Source of the DNA: Formicarius rufipectus
Taxonomy: Eukaryota > Chordata > Aves > Passeriformes > Formicariidae
Assembly: GCA_013399695.1 (NCBI GenBank)
Contig: VXAU01001099.1
Span: 1,925,998-1,989,997, forward strand
DNA: 64,000 bases
Direction of reading: 5' to 3'
Below the pieces are notes generated by a model, which saw nothing but the letters and a program-made list of their open reading frames with translations, did not search any database and had not been told where the DNA came from. Both the position numbers and the translations under genes were made by a program. Shown in pieces: positions 35,417-46,940 of this stretch. The first letter of the stretch is position 1. Every line of letters starts with the position of its first letter.

Positions 35417-37589
35417 TTTGGGGTGCATGGAGGCATGCTCCATTCTTATCTTTCATCTTAATTGTAATGTCATGATGCCTATGTTTTAACAAGTTTGTCT
35501 GCCTCAGCTGGATACCTTTTGCTCCAGCCTCTGGTACACTTGCTCTTTACTATTAGTTCATCTAGTTTTGATGTATCTGTTCAATAACTCAGTGCTTTCT
35601 GTTCAGAAGCACTTGTAGTTGGGTTTGAGCTATTTCTTTCAGTGGTCAGTCCTTAAAGTTAGAATCACCTGAATTATTCATCCCATGAATGATCTTGCCT
35701 GTGTTTAGTGAATCTTTCAGATCTCTAAATGTAGACATGGATATCAAGGCTCTGATAAATATGTTTTAAGGAAGGATTGATTTCCTTTGCATATTTCAGA
35801 AGCTAAAATGTTATTCTCCATTCACAGTCACTATTTATCAAATGTATTTTCTTGTCTATTCACCAAATATTTTAGAAAACCGAATCTTATTCTTTTGTTG
35901 TTTGTGTTTCAAGTTAGTAGGACATCAAAGTACTTGGATCTACTTGATCATGGAATGAATTCTTCTTTCTATGCTTACATGAGGCTTGAAATTTAGTGCT
36001 CCTGTTGCTCCCAGTCCCTTCTTTGTTCTGTGCTCAGAGATGTTTTTATTGTCTTCTTGTCAATTGCCGATCTCCTCTTTACTGTTGATCTCACGGGACT
36101 GAGGAACTTTGTATACTATTTGCCAGCTAATAATATGAGACAACGCCAGGCTTGCCAAATGTGTTTGGCTTCTTATAAAAATAACTATGCAGAGATTCAT
36201 GACCTGATTACTAGTTATATCCTCTGTGTACAGTTATTTAACTAACTACCAGTTAAGCCAGGAGCAAGCTGACTCCTCCAGACTCCTTCCTCCTGTAGGC
36301 TATGCTCCCTCCCTCTCAGCTTAAAACAATTGCAGCCAAAACCTCTTCTCTCTGGAGGTACAGTAGTATCTGCAATATCTCCCTCCATGATACTTCCATC
36401 AATGCCTGTGGTGCAGGCGGGCTGTATGTATTCAGCAGAGGATTAAATACATGGCATGGCTGCCCAGATTTGGGAAAACCCCAATGTAAATGGGCTGAAA
36501 TAGAGAGCAGATCACACAGAGACAGCCTCAGAACCACTGGGAACTCTAAGGCCTGAGACAACAAGGAAACATTCTGCTACTTACTCCAGAAATAATTGAT
36601 CTGTCTGAGGACCTCACACGGGATGTTGAGGTCCAAGAGTTCTTGGTCCCAAAGCCAAACCCTGAAGGTAGATAATAACATTCTCTGTATTCTCAAGTAA
36701 AGAAACCACCCTAAACAATGAAGACTAAAAAAAGAGAAAGTTTTTGACACAGTCCCATCTCCGAAATAATGCATTTTCAAGACTTTACAGGGGAAGTTGT
36801 AGAGCAAAGGGCAGATTTGAGTTGGGTCAGGTTTCTTGCAAGCTGTATATGTTGCACAGTCCTGAATTTATTTTTCTGTGTTGTTTCATACGGTTATTGT
36901 TTTGATTTTATTATCTGTATTATCCTAACACTCTAAAATCCCAATTTAGTGGAATCCCACTGTGCTGGGGTTTATATAGACCTGCTGAGTTTGCTTTCTA
37001 AGTACAAACTAGGAGAAGAACATGGTCTGCTTGAGAAGCCATCATGTAAGACATGTGGTCTGTGACCAGGGGAATTCATTATGCAGAATTTTCATAGACA
37101 TTTTGACAAGCTTCCAGAGATGTACACATCCTTATCATAACTATACATAAGTCCAATGAAATTTGGAACTAATAGTACGTAAATCTTTCCACTCAAGTCA
37201 TAAATATGATGTTCTAGAGCTGCAGTATCATAATAAAGGCTGTATTCATAGGCTGATTATTCCTTTTTTTTTTTTTTCTGTCCTCATGGGAACTCTGTTC
37301 AACTTCTCAGTTGATGTACTCCTAATCTCTGACCGTGCATTCATTACCATAAAACATACTGCATGCACTTTGAGCATGAAATAAAACAGAAATTTAATAC
37401 TATGCTCATTTTAGATCCCCATTTCAGGTTGTTTATACAAAAAAGAAAAGAAAAAAAAAAAAGGTAGTTGATCTCTTCAGTTTTTCTTTAAAAAAAATTG
37501 ACAAGCTGCTTTGAAGACTTGCTTTGAGGCTAAGTTATTAGTTTTGCTGTGGTTTTAAGGAAAAGGTGAAGACAGAAGATGAAATTAGA
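35417..37589. other. unassigned sequence
   Basis: No gene was recognised. There is a T-run at about 37263-37279 and an A-rich run at about 37440-37463. ORFs are 84 codons or fewer. The 36300-36600 part is GC-richer but featureless. Confidence 0.45.
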
Positions 37590-37860
37590 TCAGCAACAGG
37601 CTAAAAGTCCTTTCCCGGAGCACCTGGAGAGGTTAAATAAACTGCCTATGGCCCACATTGAATTTACACATTGTTAAGACTTCTGGGAGTCGGGGGGAAA
37701 AGTAGGTAGACTGCTAACTTGCCATCTTAAGCAAAAAGCAGCTGGGGGAATGATTATTACAGTCTGAGATAGACATAATGTATAATGAGATATACATCAG
37801 GCTTATAACATACAATTCCTTAATTTGACTAAAATCTCTATGAGTCTAATTATGGTCCTG
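37590..37860. promoter_or_regulatory. possible conserved noncoding element
   Basis: Unique sequence with motifs such as GGAATGATTATTACAG, GGTTAAATAAACTGCC, CCTTAATTTGACTAAAAT and TCTAATTATGG. There is no ORF or repeat. It is a weak candidate supported only by composition and homeodomain-like cores. Confidence 0.25.
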
Positions 37861-37937
37861 CATGCAAGGTCCTGAAAGCTACCCATGCAAGGCAACTTTT
37901 TGTTTGTTTTACTTGCAGTGTGAGCAATTTAGGTTGT

Positions 37938-38022
37938 GGGGTTTTTTTGGTTTTGTTTTTTTTTTGAGAGGGGTTGTTGTTTTTTTCTGATGGGGGAGGG
38001 AGTTGCATTTGTTTGGGTTTTT
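37938..38022 (+). repeat. T/G-rich low-complexity tract
   Basis: T-runs of 7-10 alternate with G-runs (GGGG, GGGGGAGGG). It is the same low-complexity class as the tract at 27.0 kb. It ends about 25 bp before the L1-like relic, with no obvious structural connection. Confidence 0.8.
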
Positions 38023-38044
38023 TGCTAAAGGACAAATGCCTACT

Positions 38045-38510
38045 CCCTATGGGCTTGCAACAACATCAGAGTTTGCTGATGCCCTGAAATAAATGGCAAT
38101 CGTTGTATGCTTTCAGTCAAGTATTCAGGGTATCAGGGATGGTTCACTGAAGTACCATTTGATGCTATACAGTGACAATGTGCTTTTGTTTGTAACAAAC
38201 TCTGAAGCCACAATCCTCGCCCTTCTAGTGTTAATCCAAGATCTTGGCTTGCTTTCAGGCTATAGAATTAACTGGGAAAAGTTGGAACTGCTTGAGATCT
38301 CCCAGCTGCCTTGCACAACAGCTTTTCTTCCAGTACAACTCCTGAAGGCAGTCAGAAGCAATTAAATGTTTGAGGGATGAAATACTAAGGAATTTTGAAA
38401 AACTTGCAGAGATGAATTTAAAAACCACTCTCATTCAACTGGCAGAAGACAACAGGTGGTAGCAAGTGATTTATATGTTTCTTATGGGAAAAATTAACAA
38501 AATCACATTT
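38045..38510 (+). mobile_element. L1-type LINE reverse-transcriptase relic
   Basis: The 90-codon ORF at 38093-38365 aligns by eye with the L1-clade RT palm. An initial AIVV (consensus AIAI) is followed by IQGIRDG and then LMLYSDNVLLFVTN, where L1 has LYADDVLLF. The catalytic YADD has become YSDN (residues 26-29), removing one Asp. Next come LSGYRINWEKLELL (residues 54-67), the L1 SGYKINWxKSE block. Upstream, after a stop codon, EFADALK matches the LFALALE segment. Downstream and out of frame, MNLKTTLIQLAEDNRW and MGKINKI match the L1 region before the GRIxxIKM motif. It is inactive. L1 rather than CR1 is indicated by the SGYxINW block. Confidence 0.7.
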
Positions 38511-41450
38511 TACTTAGAGACTTTTTTGTGCTTTGAGTAGCTTGGTTCTCTCCATGTTGTACTCTGGGAGTGAGTGTCTTGGACTGTTTTCGAGAAAGTA
38601 TAGACTCCCTGCTGCTAGGAATAGTTGCTGAACCTGCAGAGACTTTACTGTTTTGTTGTCATGCACTGAGTCCTTCACTAATCCCACCAAACCTGCAGCA
38701 ACAGCCCATGGAAAGAGGGTCAAAAAAGCATTAAAACAGATTCTCACTCTAAAATCCTGGATCCTCATCTACACAGGGAAGCCTAACTCTTCTGGCTGAT
38801 AGGTTGCAAGTAACACCCCACAAAACCTCATTTGAGGGTCATTTTTCCATAAGATAGATTGGCTGCCAGTGTTTATGGCAAGAACTGGTCGAAGAGAATA
38901 TCTCTATTCTGGATTATGTCTCATAAATCCCACGTATATAAATATAGGTATGCCTGAAATATGTATTGATCTTTAGTCTAAAAACACATGGGAGGTCTGC
39001 ATCCCTAAGAACATCCTGAGTTTGTTCATCTTGCACTCTATTGACAGAAAAGGTATTTTTTCCTTCTGTAGATGCTTTTGAAACCTATTATGAAGAGTAG
39101 GAGTGAAAGGTCTTGGCAAACAAGCTCATGATTTTGTGTTGTGTGGCCAGGTTAGCCTTTAAGTATGCATGTCTGACAAGAGGTTATGTAAATGAGCATA
39201 TTTTTGTGTTGAACTCAAGGCGATGGAAGGGAGGCAGTAAACAGACATGTGGTGGCTCATGTGATATCTTTGCATCTGAATACTTAAAGACATTGAGAGG
39301 CAGCCCAACATAAAGACAGCTATGTGAATGGTATGTGGAAAAAAGAAGGCCAGCAAAGTACATGGAACATGAAGGTCTGTTGCGATTGACACCACACCAA
39401 CACATAGCCAGATACAGTTACTGTCCAAAGAGATTTTACTCTGGAGAGTTAAGGAAGACACAAAACGGTAGTGGAAATAAGAACTTGGAAATAATGCAGC
39501 CAAATGAAAAATCAAACATCTCTGGACAGAGAACGTGGGTCGTACTTAAAAGGTGGAGATCATTTCCATCTATTCAGTGTCATGAAGAGGGGATTGGGAT
39601 AATTACAGAAACCCAGGTAATTCAGGCCTCCCAAGTAAAAGCTGGCTGTTAAAATGGTTGATATTATTATTGGCTCTGTAAGGAGTAGGAAGATAGGGAG
39701 ACAACTCCAGGGTTACTGAGCCTCAACTTCACAAAATGTGTGGAAAAAATAGAAACAGCATTTAGGACAGAGCTACCAGAATGAGTTGAGGACTTGGAAA
39801 GATCTTTTGATCAGTGGGAGAAGCGAGAGTGATGTTTTGTTACCAGTGTAACAGAATGACAGATGAGATGCCCACAACTACTATTTGTGGCTTCAACTCT
39901 ATTAGTAGACTTCTTATGGACACAACCCTCTGGATACCCAATCTGGTGCATTTTATATGGTTAGATGGTGTCTGAATCCTTCTTGGACAGTGCTGCAGTG
40001 GATTAGGATATGTACTCTTGAACAAGACTTACCTCTTACATCTCATTTTTTCTGATAGATAAGAAGCCAGAGCTTTTCAGGGAGGTTAAATCTGGATTTT
40101 AGCTTTGAAATTTCAACCTTTCTCAACTATATATGAAAAAGAATATTCATCCTGATAGTCTAGTTTCTTATACAAAATCAGTGGTAGCTAGCTCTCTGAT
40201 ACATTCTCAAAAGAGGTGCTTAAAAAAATTCATTCTTGAAAGTCAAAGCTTTCTATTGTATTTCCAGATAGGAAAATAGATGAAAGCTAAGAAGATATGC
40301 CAAGTAATTCCAAAATCAGCTTTAAAGCACACGATCATGTCTTGGCAATCTGAAAGCAGTGTGTAGAGAAGAGAAAAGGGTTGGCAAAGGAATGAAGAAA
40401 AGAAGTATTCTACAAAAAAAGAAATGGCATGTCTTGGCAGAGAGACAATGTTTGCTAACCTGTTGAAGGGTTCAGTCGTAAAAGAACTGTGTTCATGAGA
40501 ACTGAAATAGAGCAGACACCATTTACCACTTGATGTTTTAAAGCAAACTGCCAAATAAAATTCTGAAAGGTTTCACTTTGCAGATCAAGTCGACCTTATC
40601 ATGTGATAACATAACAGGAAAATCTGTGCTCTCGCTAGGTCCCTTAATAATGCATCTGAGAAGACAAGTCACATTCTGCTCTCAGTTACAGTAGAGTAAG
40701 CTGTAGTACATCTGCTGAATTCATATTTATTTTGGCATAGGTGAGAAAATGAGGTAGTCCAAAAGGTGCAGAGTGAACAAAATGAGTCATTTGGGTGATA
40801 TATCAGAACTATAAACCAGGAGTCGGATGTAGTCTGCAAGTAGTCTGTGGTGAGTATGGTTGAATTTAAAAGGGCAGGAGATACTACTAAGCTGGTCTTG
40901 CACAGTAACATCCTCAGTGTTTGTTTTCTCAGACCTCTCTTTATGTGACTTTCTAGATCATATTTTATAAAAATCTTTTGTATGCAATGAGATAAGCTCA
41001 AGAGACAAGGGAATCTTGGATGTAGCAGCAATCATGGGGAAAACCACCTGAAGCACTGCTAAAATCACCATGGAAATAAATGCATGGGGAAGGTGAGGCT
41101 CCAGGAGGCTGGAGAAGACCTGACTTTGCAGGTGACTGTGGTTGTGGCTATCTTGTGCAGACGGTCCCTGGCACGACAGGCGAGGCAGTACGCCTGCTTT
41201 CTTGCAGCACCATCAGGAATGCCAAAACACATGACCAACCATCTCTGATATGTCTTTAAAAAACATTATTTAGACTGAGGTTTTACTAATCAAGCAAGGA
41301 GCAGCTGAACTTTACTCACTCAGACAGAAGCCCTCTTACCCCTATCCAGAGACAGATAACCCAGCTCTTTACTCATCCAAGTGGATGTGCAGGCAGCCAC
41401 TGAAGCTATGTTTGGATACATAAGGGTTTTGTCCAGCTTGAAAGATCCCT
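38511..41450. other. unassigned sequence
   Basis: No gene was recognised. The stretch 39740-39830 faintly resembles an old CR1 segment (AGAGCTACCAGAATGAG) but is too diverged to call. ORFs are 120 codons or fewer on either strand and lack motifs. The 38511-38800 part could be further L1 sequence, but no landmark is legible. Confidence 0.4.
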
Positions 41451-41493
41451 GTGTTTGTACTTAGCAATTAACTGCACTGTTATCTGTCTGCAG

Positions 41494-41535
41494 TGTGACG
41501 GCTTGGCTGCGTGTGCTCCTCGGGAGGGCTCTGCC
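41494..41535 (+). other. exon-like 42-bp segment with splice-site motifs
   Basis: A pyrimidine-rich acceptor (TTATCTGTCTGCAG, ending 41493) and a consensus donor (GTGAGT, 41536-41541) bracket 42 bases. These are a multiple of three and open in the frame that reads CDGLAACAPREGSA. The segment contains several CpGs in CpG-poor surroundings. Small cassette exons of this size exist in vertebrate genes. No adjoining exon is recognisable, and paired splice motifs at this spacing also occur by chance in long introns, so this is only a candidate. Confidence 0.15.
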
Positions 41536-42215
41536 GTGAGTACACAGCTGAGGACGTCAGCGGGATGTATGCAGCGAGGCTATCTCATATGGATTGGTTT
41601 GGGTATGCAAGGTGTTTCTGCAATGACTCGCGTTTTCTGAGGAGCAACTCTTGTTATACAAAGATAGAAGAAGGGTTAACGCAAGACCTTTTCAGTTCCC
41701 CTGCTTCCACCCCTGCCAAACACACACAATCTCAGCAAAATCTCTAAATTATGCTCTTTTCCCGGAGCTCCAAGACTGTGAGTTACACATAGGACCTCTG
41801 TAGCTGCACAGTGCCACACTATTCTGAACGAGATGCTGAAGGCACTTGAGTTTCTTTTACTCTCTCCCCTCCCCTCCACCCCAGATTTAACCTAGTTTTT
41901 ATGGCATGAACAGCCCCAAAGAAAGTCGGAGAGAAAAGAGATGCAGGCCAGAGAGCAGAGGAGGACCAATGAAAGAAGCAGTAACCATTCTGTCATTCCT
42001 TTGGAGAGCAACACTAGACACCTTTAAATGCAGAGAGTGTCCTCTGCCTTTTTGCCAAAGCCCTTTTATCTGTGTGAATAAAAAGGGAGGCAGGTCAGCC
42101 TAGTTTCTGTTGCCAAATAAAAGCATGAATAAATTAGGCTATTCTTAGTAGGCAAGTGAAAGGGAGGTGGGGGGGAAGTCAGTATCTATTTCTAAAGCAA
42201 TTTCATATTCTGCCC
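41536..42215. other. unassigned sequence
   Basis: Mixed unique sequence, GC-richer at 41536-41640. The purine-rich 41905-42000 part encodes a 65-codon ORF without motifs. It may contain the outskirts of the regulatory candidate that follows. Confidence 0.4.
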
Positions 42216-42780
42216 CAACTGTTTGCACATGATAGAAAGGGGCTGGAGCTGCCTACTATTATGATTAGTACTATTGTTATCGCTGAAGGGCCTCATTGTT
42301 CTAGAAGATGTTAGGTTTGCACGATTCACAATCCATCTCTATTCATCCAGGAAAGGTTAGGAGAGAGGATCTGATATTCTGCAAAGGGTTTTTTCCCCCC
42401 TTCCCTCCCCCTGCCTTCTCCTTTACTGGCTTAAGGCAGAAAGCAGGCAGAAGGTCTCCTATTAACTAGAATTAGGAAACAGGGATCTAGGTGCCTGGGA
42501 ACAGCCGCTCCGTAGCTCTAATCCCAGTGAGGACCTTAATTGTATCTGGTTTAACAGTTATTCATGCTATTTTACTGCAGGCAGGCACGGTGATTAGGGA
42601 CATTGGTTGGAAAAATCTGTTCATTAGCCTAATAAAGGCTGCCTAAGCCTGCTTGTTCAGCCACTAATAATCCAACTATTAGTGCCATGCTAGATGCCTT
42701 GGTATTAATATGTGCAGTTTACTAGTGTCACAACAGCAATATGGGTCAGTTTAGTCACTCCTTGGTTTCACAGTCAGGCA
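42216..42780. promoter_or_regulatory. candidate conserved noncoding element
   Basis: The block is dense in homeodomain-type cores: ATTATGATTAGTACTATTGT, TTAACTAGAATTAGG, CCTTAATTG, GGTGATTAGGGACATTGG, TTCATTAGCCTAATAAAGG and GGTATTAATATG. At 42662-42684 CACTAATA and TATTAGTG form perfect 8-bp inverted arms around a 7-base loop. The same two 8-mers form the 17-bp palindrome at 11674-11690, in the opposite order. It has no ORF. A pyrimidine run (42395-42415) interrupts the block. Conservation and enhancer function are inferred. Confidence 0.45.
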
Positions 42781-45700
42781 CCCTATGTTGGTGCAGGAAA
42801 AAGAAAATGAATGAGTGAATGATTCTAACAAAAAAGATCACACCGTATAGCGAACCCCCAATATGTTCTTTCCTCAACTCAGAGGCAGACCAGGAGCCTT
42901 AGGAACAAGGTTGTTTGAGGACAAGAAAATGAGCCCTTTCCAGTGATGGACGTTCTTGAAAAGCAGTTTATTTTTTCATAGGTGGTTTTCTTCTGAGAAG
43001 CACTTTGGCTGTTTATCAAATATTAACAGAGTGATTGTTGGGGAGAGGGGCGTCCGCCTTCCTTCCAGCATTGTGCAGTGCATGGGCACACACACCTCCC
43101 GGCGTGTGCTGAGACCAACACCCAGCCTGGGAATGTCCAGGCTGTCTTTGAAAGAGGAGAAAAGGAGGTATAATTGTATTTCTCTCTGCTTCCTTGATTT
43201 CCCTCAGATGACCCAAACTTTTCCTTTCCTGATAGAAGGAGGTAAAAATACTGCTCACACTTTAGGGGATTCATCTGCCCTAAGCATAATCCTTGGGCTG
43301 TTAATTAAAGTGCCAGTGGTTCCTTCAGTAATGAAATCCTGTTCTTCATCTTTCTCTTTTATTTATGATAATGATTTGTTGCATTTTCCATTAGAAGTTG
43401 AAAATTATCCTAATGTGAAATTATAAATTAATTGTTGCTAGATATCTTTCTATAGAGGTTATTTCCAAAGATTTTAATGAGAGATTAGAATATTAAGAGC
43501 TGGATTATTGCTTTTTCATTCTATAGCTGATCTGTCACCTGCATGTTTTCAATACCTTTTCCTGTGGGATAATATATGTCCGAAGTTGTCTTGAATTTGA
43601 ACCAAACTAGATTCCTAACCACCAGCAGGATACAAAATTCAGTATAAACATGCACTGTGTATGTCTGTTAATAGGAGTGACATCTGTGATGGCATGAGAA
43701 AAAACAAAATCGACAGGTAGGTGACCTGTTACTACCTATAGTTACCCATGTAAATGCAAAGGATATGCATTCTACCACCTCCTGATAAATATCCCTTAAA
43801 ACACAAAAGGCAAACAACAAACAGCCTTGCAGAGAAAAACTAGACTCCTTCCTGCCCCTTACCTGCTCTTTTAAACCCTGAAAAAAAACCTAATAAAAAT
43901 TAACCCAAACTCACCCACAAAACGCAACAGCCAAAATCTGTCCTTGCTCAGTTGTCTGTGAGAATGATATTGCCTAACTCTAAAAGAAGTTGTATATTGC
44001 CTAGTACCTTTAGAACAGGCAGATACCTTAACAAATCCCTCTTCAGCTAATGACTTTATTTTCTATTCTAGGTGTGCATTTTAATTGCAATCACTATGTG
44101 CTCATTTATAAAAAACATTGTTTTAATCCATTTGATTGGTATCTCATGGGTTTCATGTCAATAGAATTCATTGTTTTTTGATAGTATTGCGTTTGAGCTG
44201 TTTGTTTAGTGACGTTAAGAGAGAACATACCATGTGGGCATGTTCACTGCTGTGTCCATATGCAAATGTCTACATCTGGGATGCTGGTGGTACACTAAGT
44301 GGTGCTGCACATTTCATAAATTTCAGTCAAGTGAAAAAGTGTATTTTTCATGCTTCTGTGATCATCAGCTCCCTTTCAGTGTTCTGAAACTCTCCTTCCA
44401 GAACTACTGATGCAGATACCATGTGGATTCAGGCAGCAGTGAGGCATGTACTTTTCCTTCCCTGTAATATGTTGGCTTGGAAAACAGGTGAAAAATATTC
44501 ACCTGTGAGAAATAAGAGTGAGAGGTCTTATGGCTGATATTCTCTAATGTTTAAGGTTGGAATTCAGTATGTTATACTCTGAAAGCTGGAGTATTTTTAG
44601 GACTTCACTGAGACACACCCCATGTGCTCATATTTCAGAAGGGACAGATTGTATCTTTTTAAGTAATTGTAGTTATTTGGAAAATATTATTATTAAAATC
44701 AATTCCTCCTCCCTACAGAATTAGACAGAAGCAGTTGTTTAATTCATGGAAATCTTCAGGAGTGCAAATAGCTTGTTTTTGTGTAATTCCTGCTGTCTTT
44801 CCCTGCCTGATGAGAGGTGCTTTATGTTGTCATATAAGATTTTTAAAAAAATGTATATAACTTTGTTGGAATTAATCAGATTGATTTGATACGGCTGAAG
44901 AGAAAGGCTGTTGAAGAGACTGATTCTGAGGTCCTGGATCTTGGCTGTTGCCATATTTCATTATAATAATTTTATTTTTACTGTGTTTTCTTCTGCTCTT
45001 TGGCATTCAGCTCTGTAACTCTGTCAGCCTTACTTTTATATCAACAGTGATGTACATAGCAATACATTACAAAGATTAAACTCTGGTAGGAGTCTGGCAA
45101 TAGGACTGATCACATCTTTAAATAAAAGTAACAAGGAACTGTTGCTACAGACGCTGCTGTGTTGGAGTAGTTCTGAAATAAGGACAGAAGAGGCAGCTCT
45201 CTTGTACTCTGTTCCAAACATTGACAGTGCTTGTGAAAAGTGTAGTAAGAAAAATGAACTTTTTATGACTGGCTTTCAGAATCTGTAAAATTATTATAAT
45301 GGCACTTTCAGTCTCTGGAGGATCTTGTGAGATTGAGCTATCTTGGGACTTCTGAATGAAAAGCCTGCAGGAAAACAATTTTTTTACTGCTCACTTTCTT
45401 TGCAAACCAGTATCTTTATTTCAGGAACAAATTGCTCTGTTTACTTCTTTATTTATTTTGGAGGCTGTATCTTAGATGTAGGGGTCCAACTTCTTTTTAG
45501 CAAAGTGAAAAAATAACTTTTACTAATGCGTTCAGGGGAATGAAAGTGAGGAACTTTTTTTGGTGCGGTGTAGCTAGAACTTTATAGTGAAAGCTGTAGA
45601 CTCTTAATGATAATATGTATTCGGGGATATGACTGCCATTGCATATTGAAACCTAGCACTGCATTATCCATTCTCAGGCATTGTTCAGTGAAGAAAAGGG

Positions 45701-46807
45701 ACCATAGCTTGTTTCATTTCAAGCTTGCATCTAAAGAGATGGACAAGAGTAGAGTAGCCAGAATGCAAGAAAATGCCTAAATTTTGGAGATGTCTCAGTT
45801 AACATTGATTAGATTTCTCTGTGGACTGTGACAATGCAAGAAGACGGTTCTTAGCTCTCTTTAATTCTTCAGCATACAGCTTCAACATTGACAAGCAAAG
45901 CTGAGATGCTCATAGTGTTTATGGTCGGAAAACTATCATGAATATGATTACTTAAACTCTAAGGAAAGGAAATCAAGTGCAAGACTAGTTACCAAATGAC
46001 AAATGAAAAATCTAAAAAAATTAAGCAATCATCTTTTATTTTAATGTGTGCATGTCTATTGGATGCTACTGTAGAAGATGAATTGAGGGTTTTTTTTGCT
46101 TCACCAGCAATAGATGTTTTCAGCAGAAGCTCAATGCAAAGTTCTAATTCATGTTACCAATGGTTCCTGAAAAGATAATTCAGTCTAGACTTTGGTACAG
46201 TTTTAATTGGATTCCATGGATTTTAGATAAGCCTATGGCTGGAAGCCTAATTCTAAGAACCCTTAAGGAGCAGGAAATGGTAACTTTTATATCAACACCC
46301 TTTAAAGAATGGCCATGGAAATGTTGAAAACTTCTCAGACACCTGGCTGTGGAAAAAACCTCTAAAAAAATCCAGTAGTGTCCTCATTTTGTGTTATTTT
46401 TGAATACCTAGCAGTCCAGGTGAGGGTTTTCTAAGGAGTTTCTTGTCCACCTCATTCCTTGTTTTGCCACAGTGCTGACTTCAAATTCAGGCCTTGAGAT
46501 GAAAAAACAGAGATCAAAGGCATTTGTGATAACTTATTCTGTGACCTTATTCAGACTCTGGTAAACGAGGAAGGGAATGGTATTTATTTTACCTGCTGGT
46601 GGCTTAAGATTGACTGTTATTTCTTAACCACTTTCTCTGTAGATGAAGCCTTCTAGGTTTTCCACAAACTACCAGTATTTATCTCCTCCAATATGTAAGG
46701 ACACAGTTATCTAGAGTGAAGAATGTCATTTGCAGCAGGCTGCTGAAAGAGCAGACGAACAGTGAGTTACTGTGAAGGACTGTGTTATCTGATGGCAAGT
46801 ATGTTGG
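42781..46807. other. unassigned sequence
   Basis: No gene was supported. A 156-codon plus-strand ORF (42956-43426) has no motif. The 43290-43530 segment is AT-rich with CTGTTAATTAAAGTGCC and may be regulatory. The 43795-43930 segment is A/C-rich. The rest is unique AT-rich DNA. Confidence 0.4.
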
Positions 46808-46940
46808 ATGGGGATTCATGAGACTTGTTGTCTAGTCCCAGCTCTGCCTTTTGCCTGTTGAATGACCTTCAGCAAGTCACTTTCTCTCTTTTGTCTCAGC
46901 TATCATTTTACCTGTTAAAATATGATAATGAAACACTCTT
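46808..46940 (+). mobile_element. MIR-like SINE relic
   Basis: GGGGATTCATGAGACTTG and then TAGTCCCAGCTCTGCCTTTT, followed by AATGACCTTCAGCAAGTCAC, CTCAGCTATCATTTTACCTG and TTAAAATATGATAATGA. These follow the MIR order: tRNA-derived head with a B-box-like segment, then the core (tgtgaccttgggcaagtcac), then the cctcag...catctgtaaaatggggataatga segment. About 130 bp is legible; the LINE-related 3' tail may run to about 46970. It is the best-preserved MIR copy in the window. Confidence 0.72.

Noticed and set aside
38093..38365. 90-codon ORF as a host gene
   Set aside because: It matches L1-type reverse transcriptase with a mutated catalytic motif and a stop just upstream, so it is a transposon relic.
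39740..39830. Faint CR1-like segment
   Set aside because: Only two short landmarks match and their spacing is uncertain; not enough for a call.
42956..43426. 156-codon plus-strand ORF
   Set aside because: No recognisable domain and a shadow ORF on the other strand; its composition explains its openness. CCTCAG and GGTAAA splice-like motifs inside it are weak and unpaired with any other exon.
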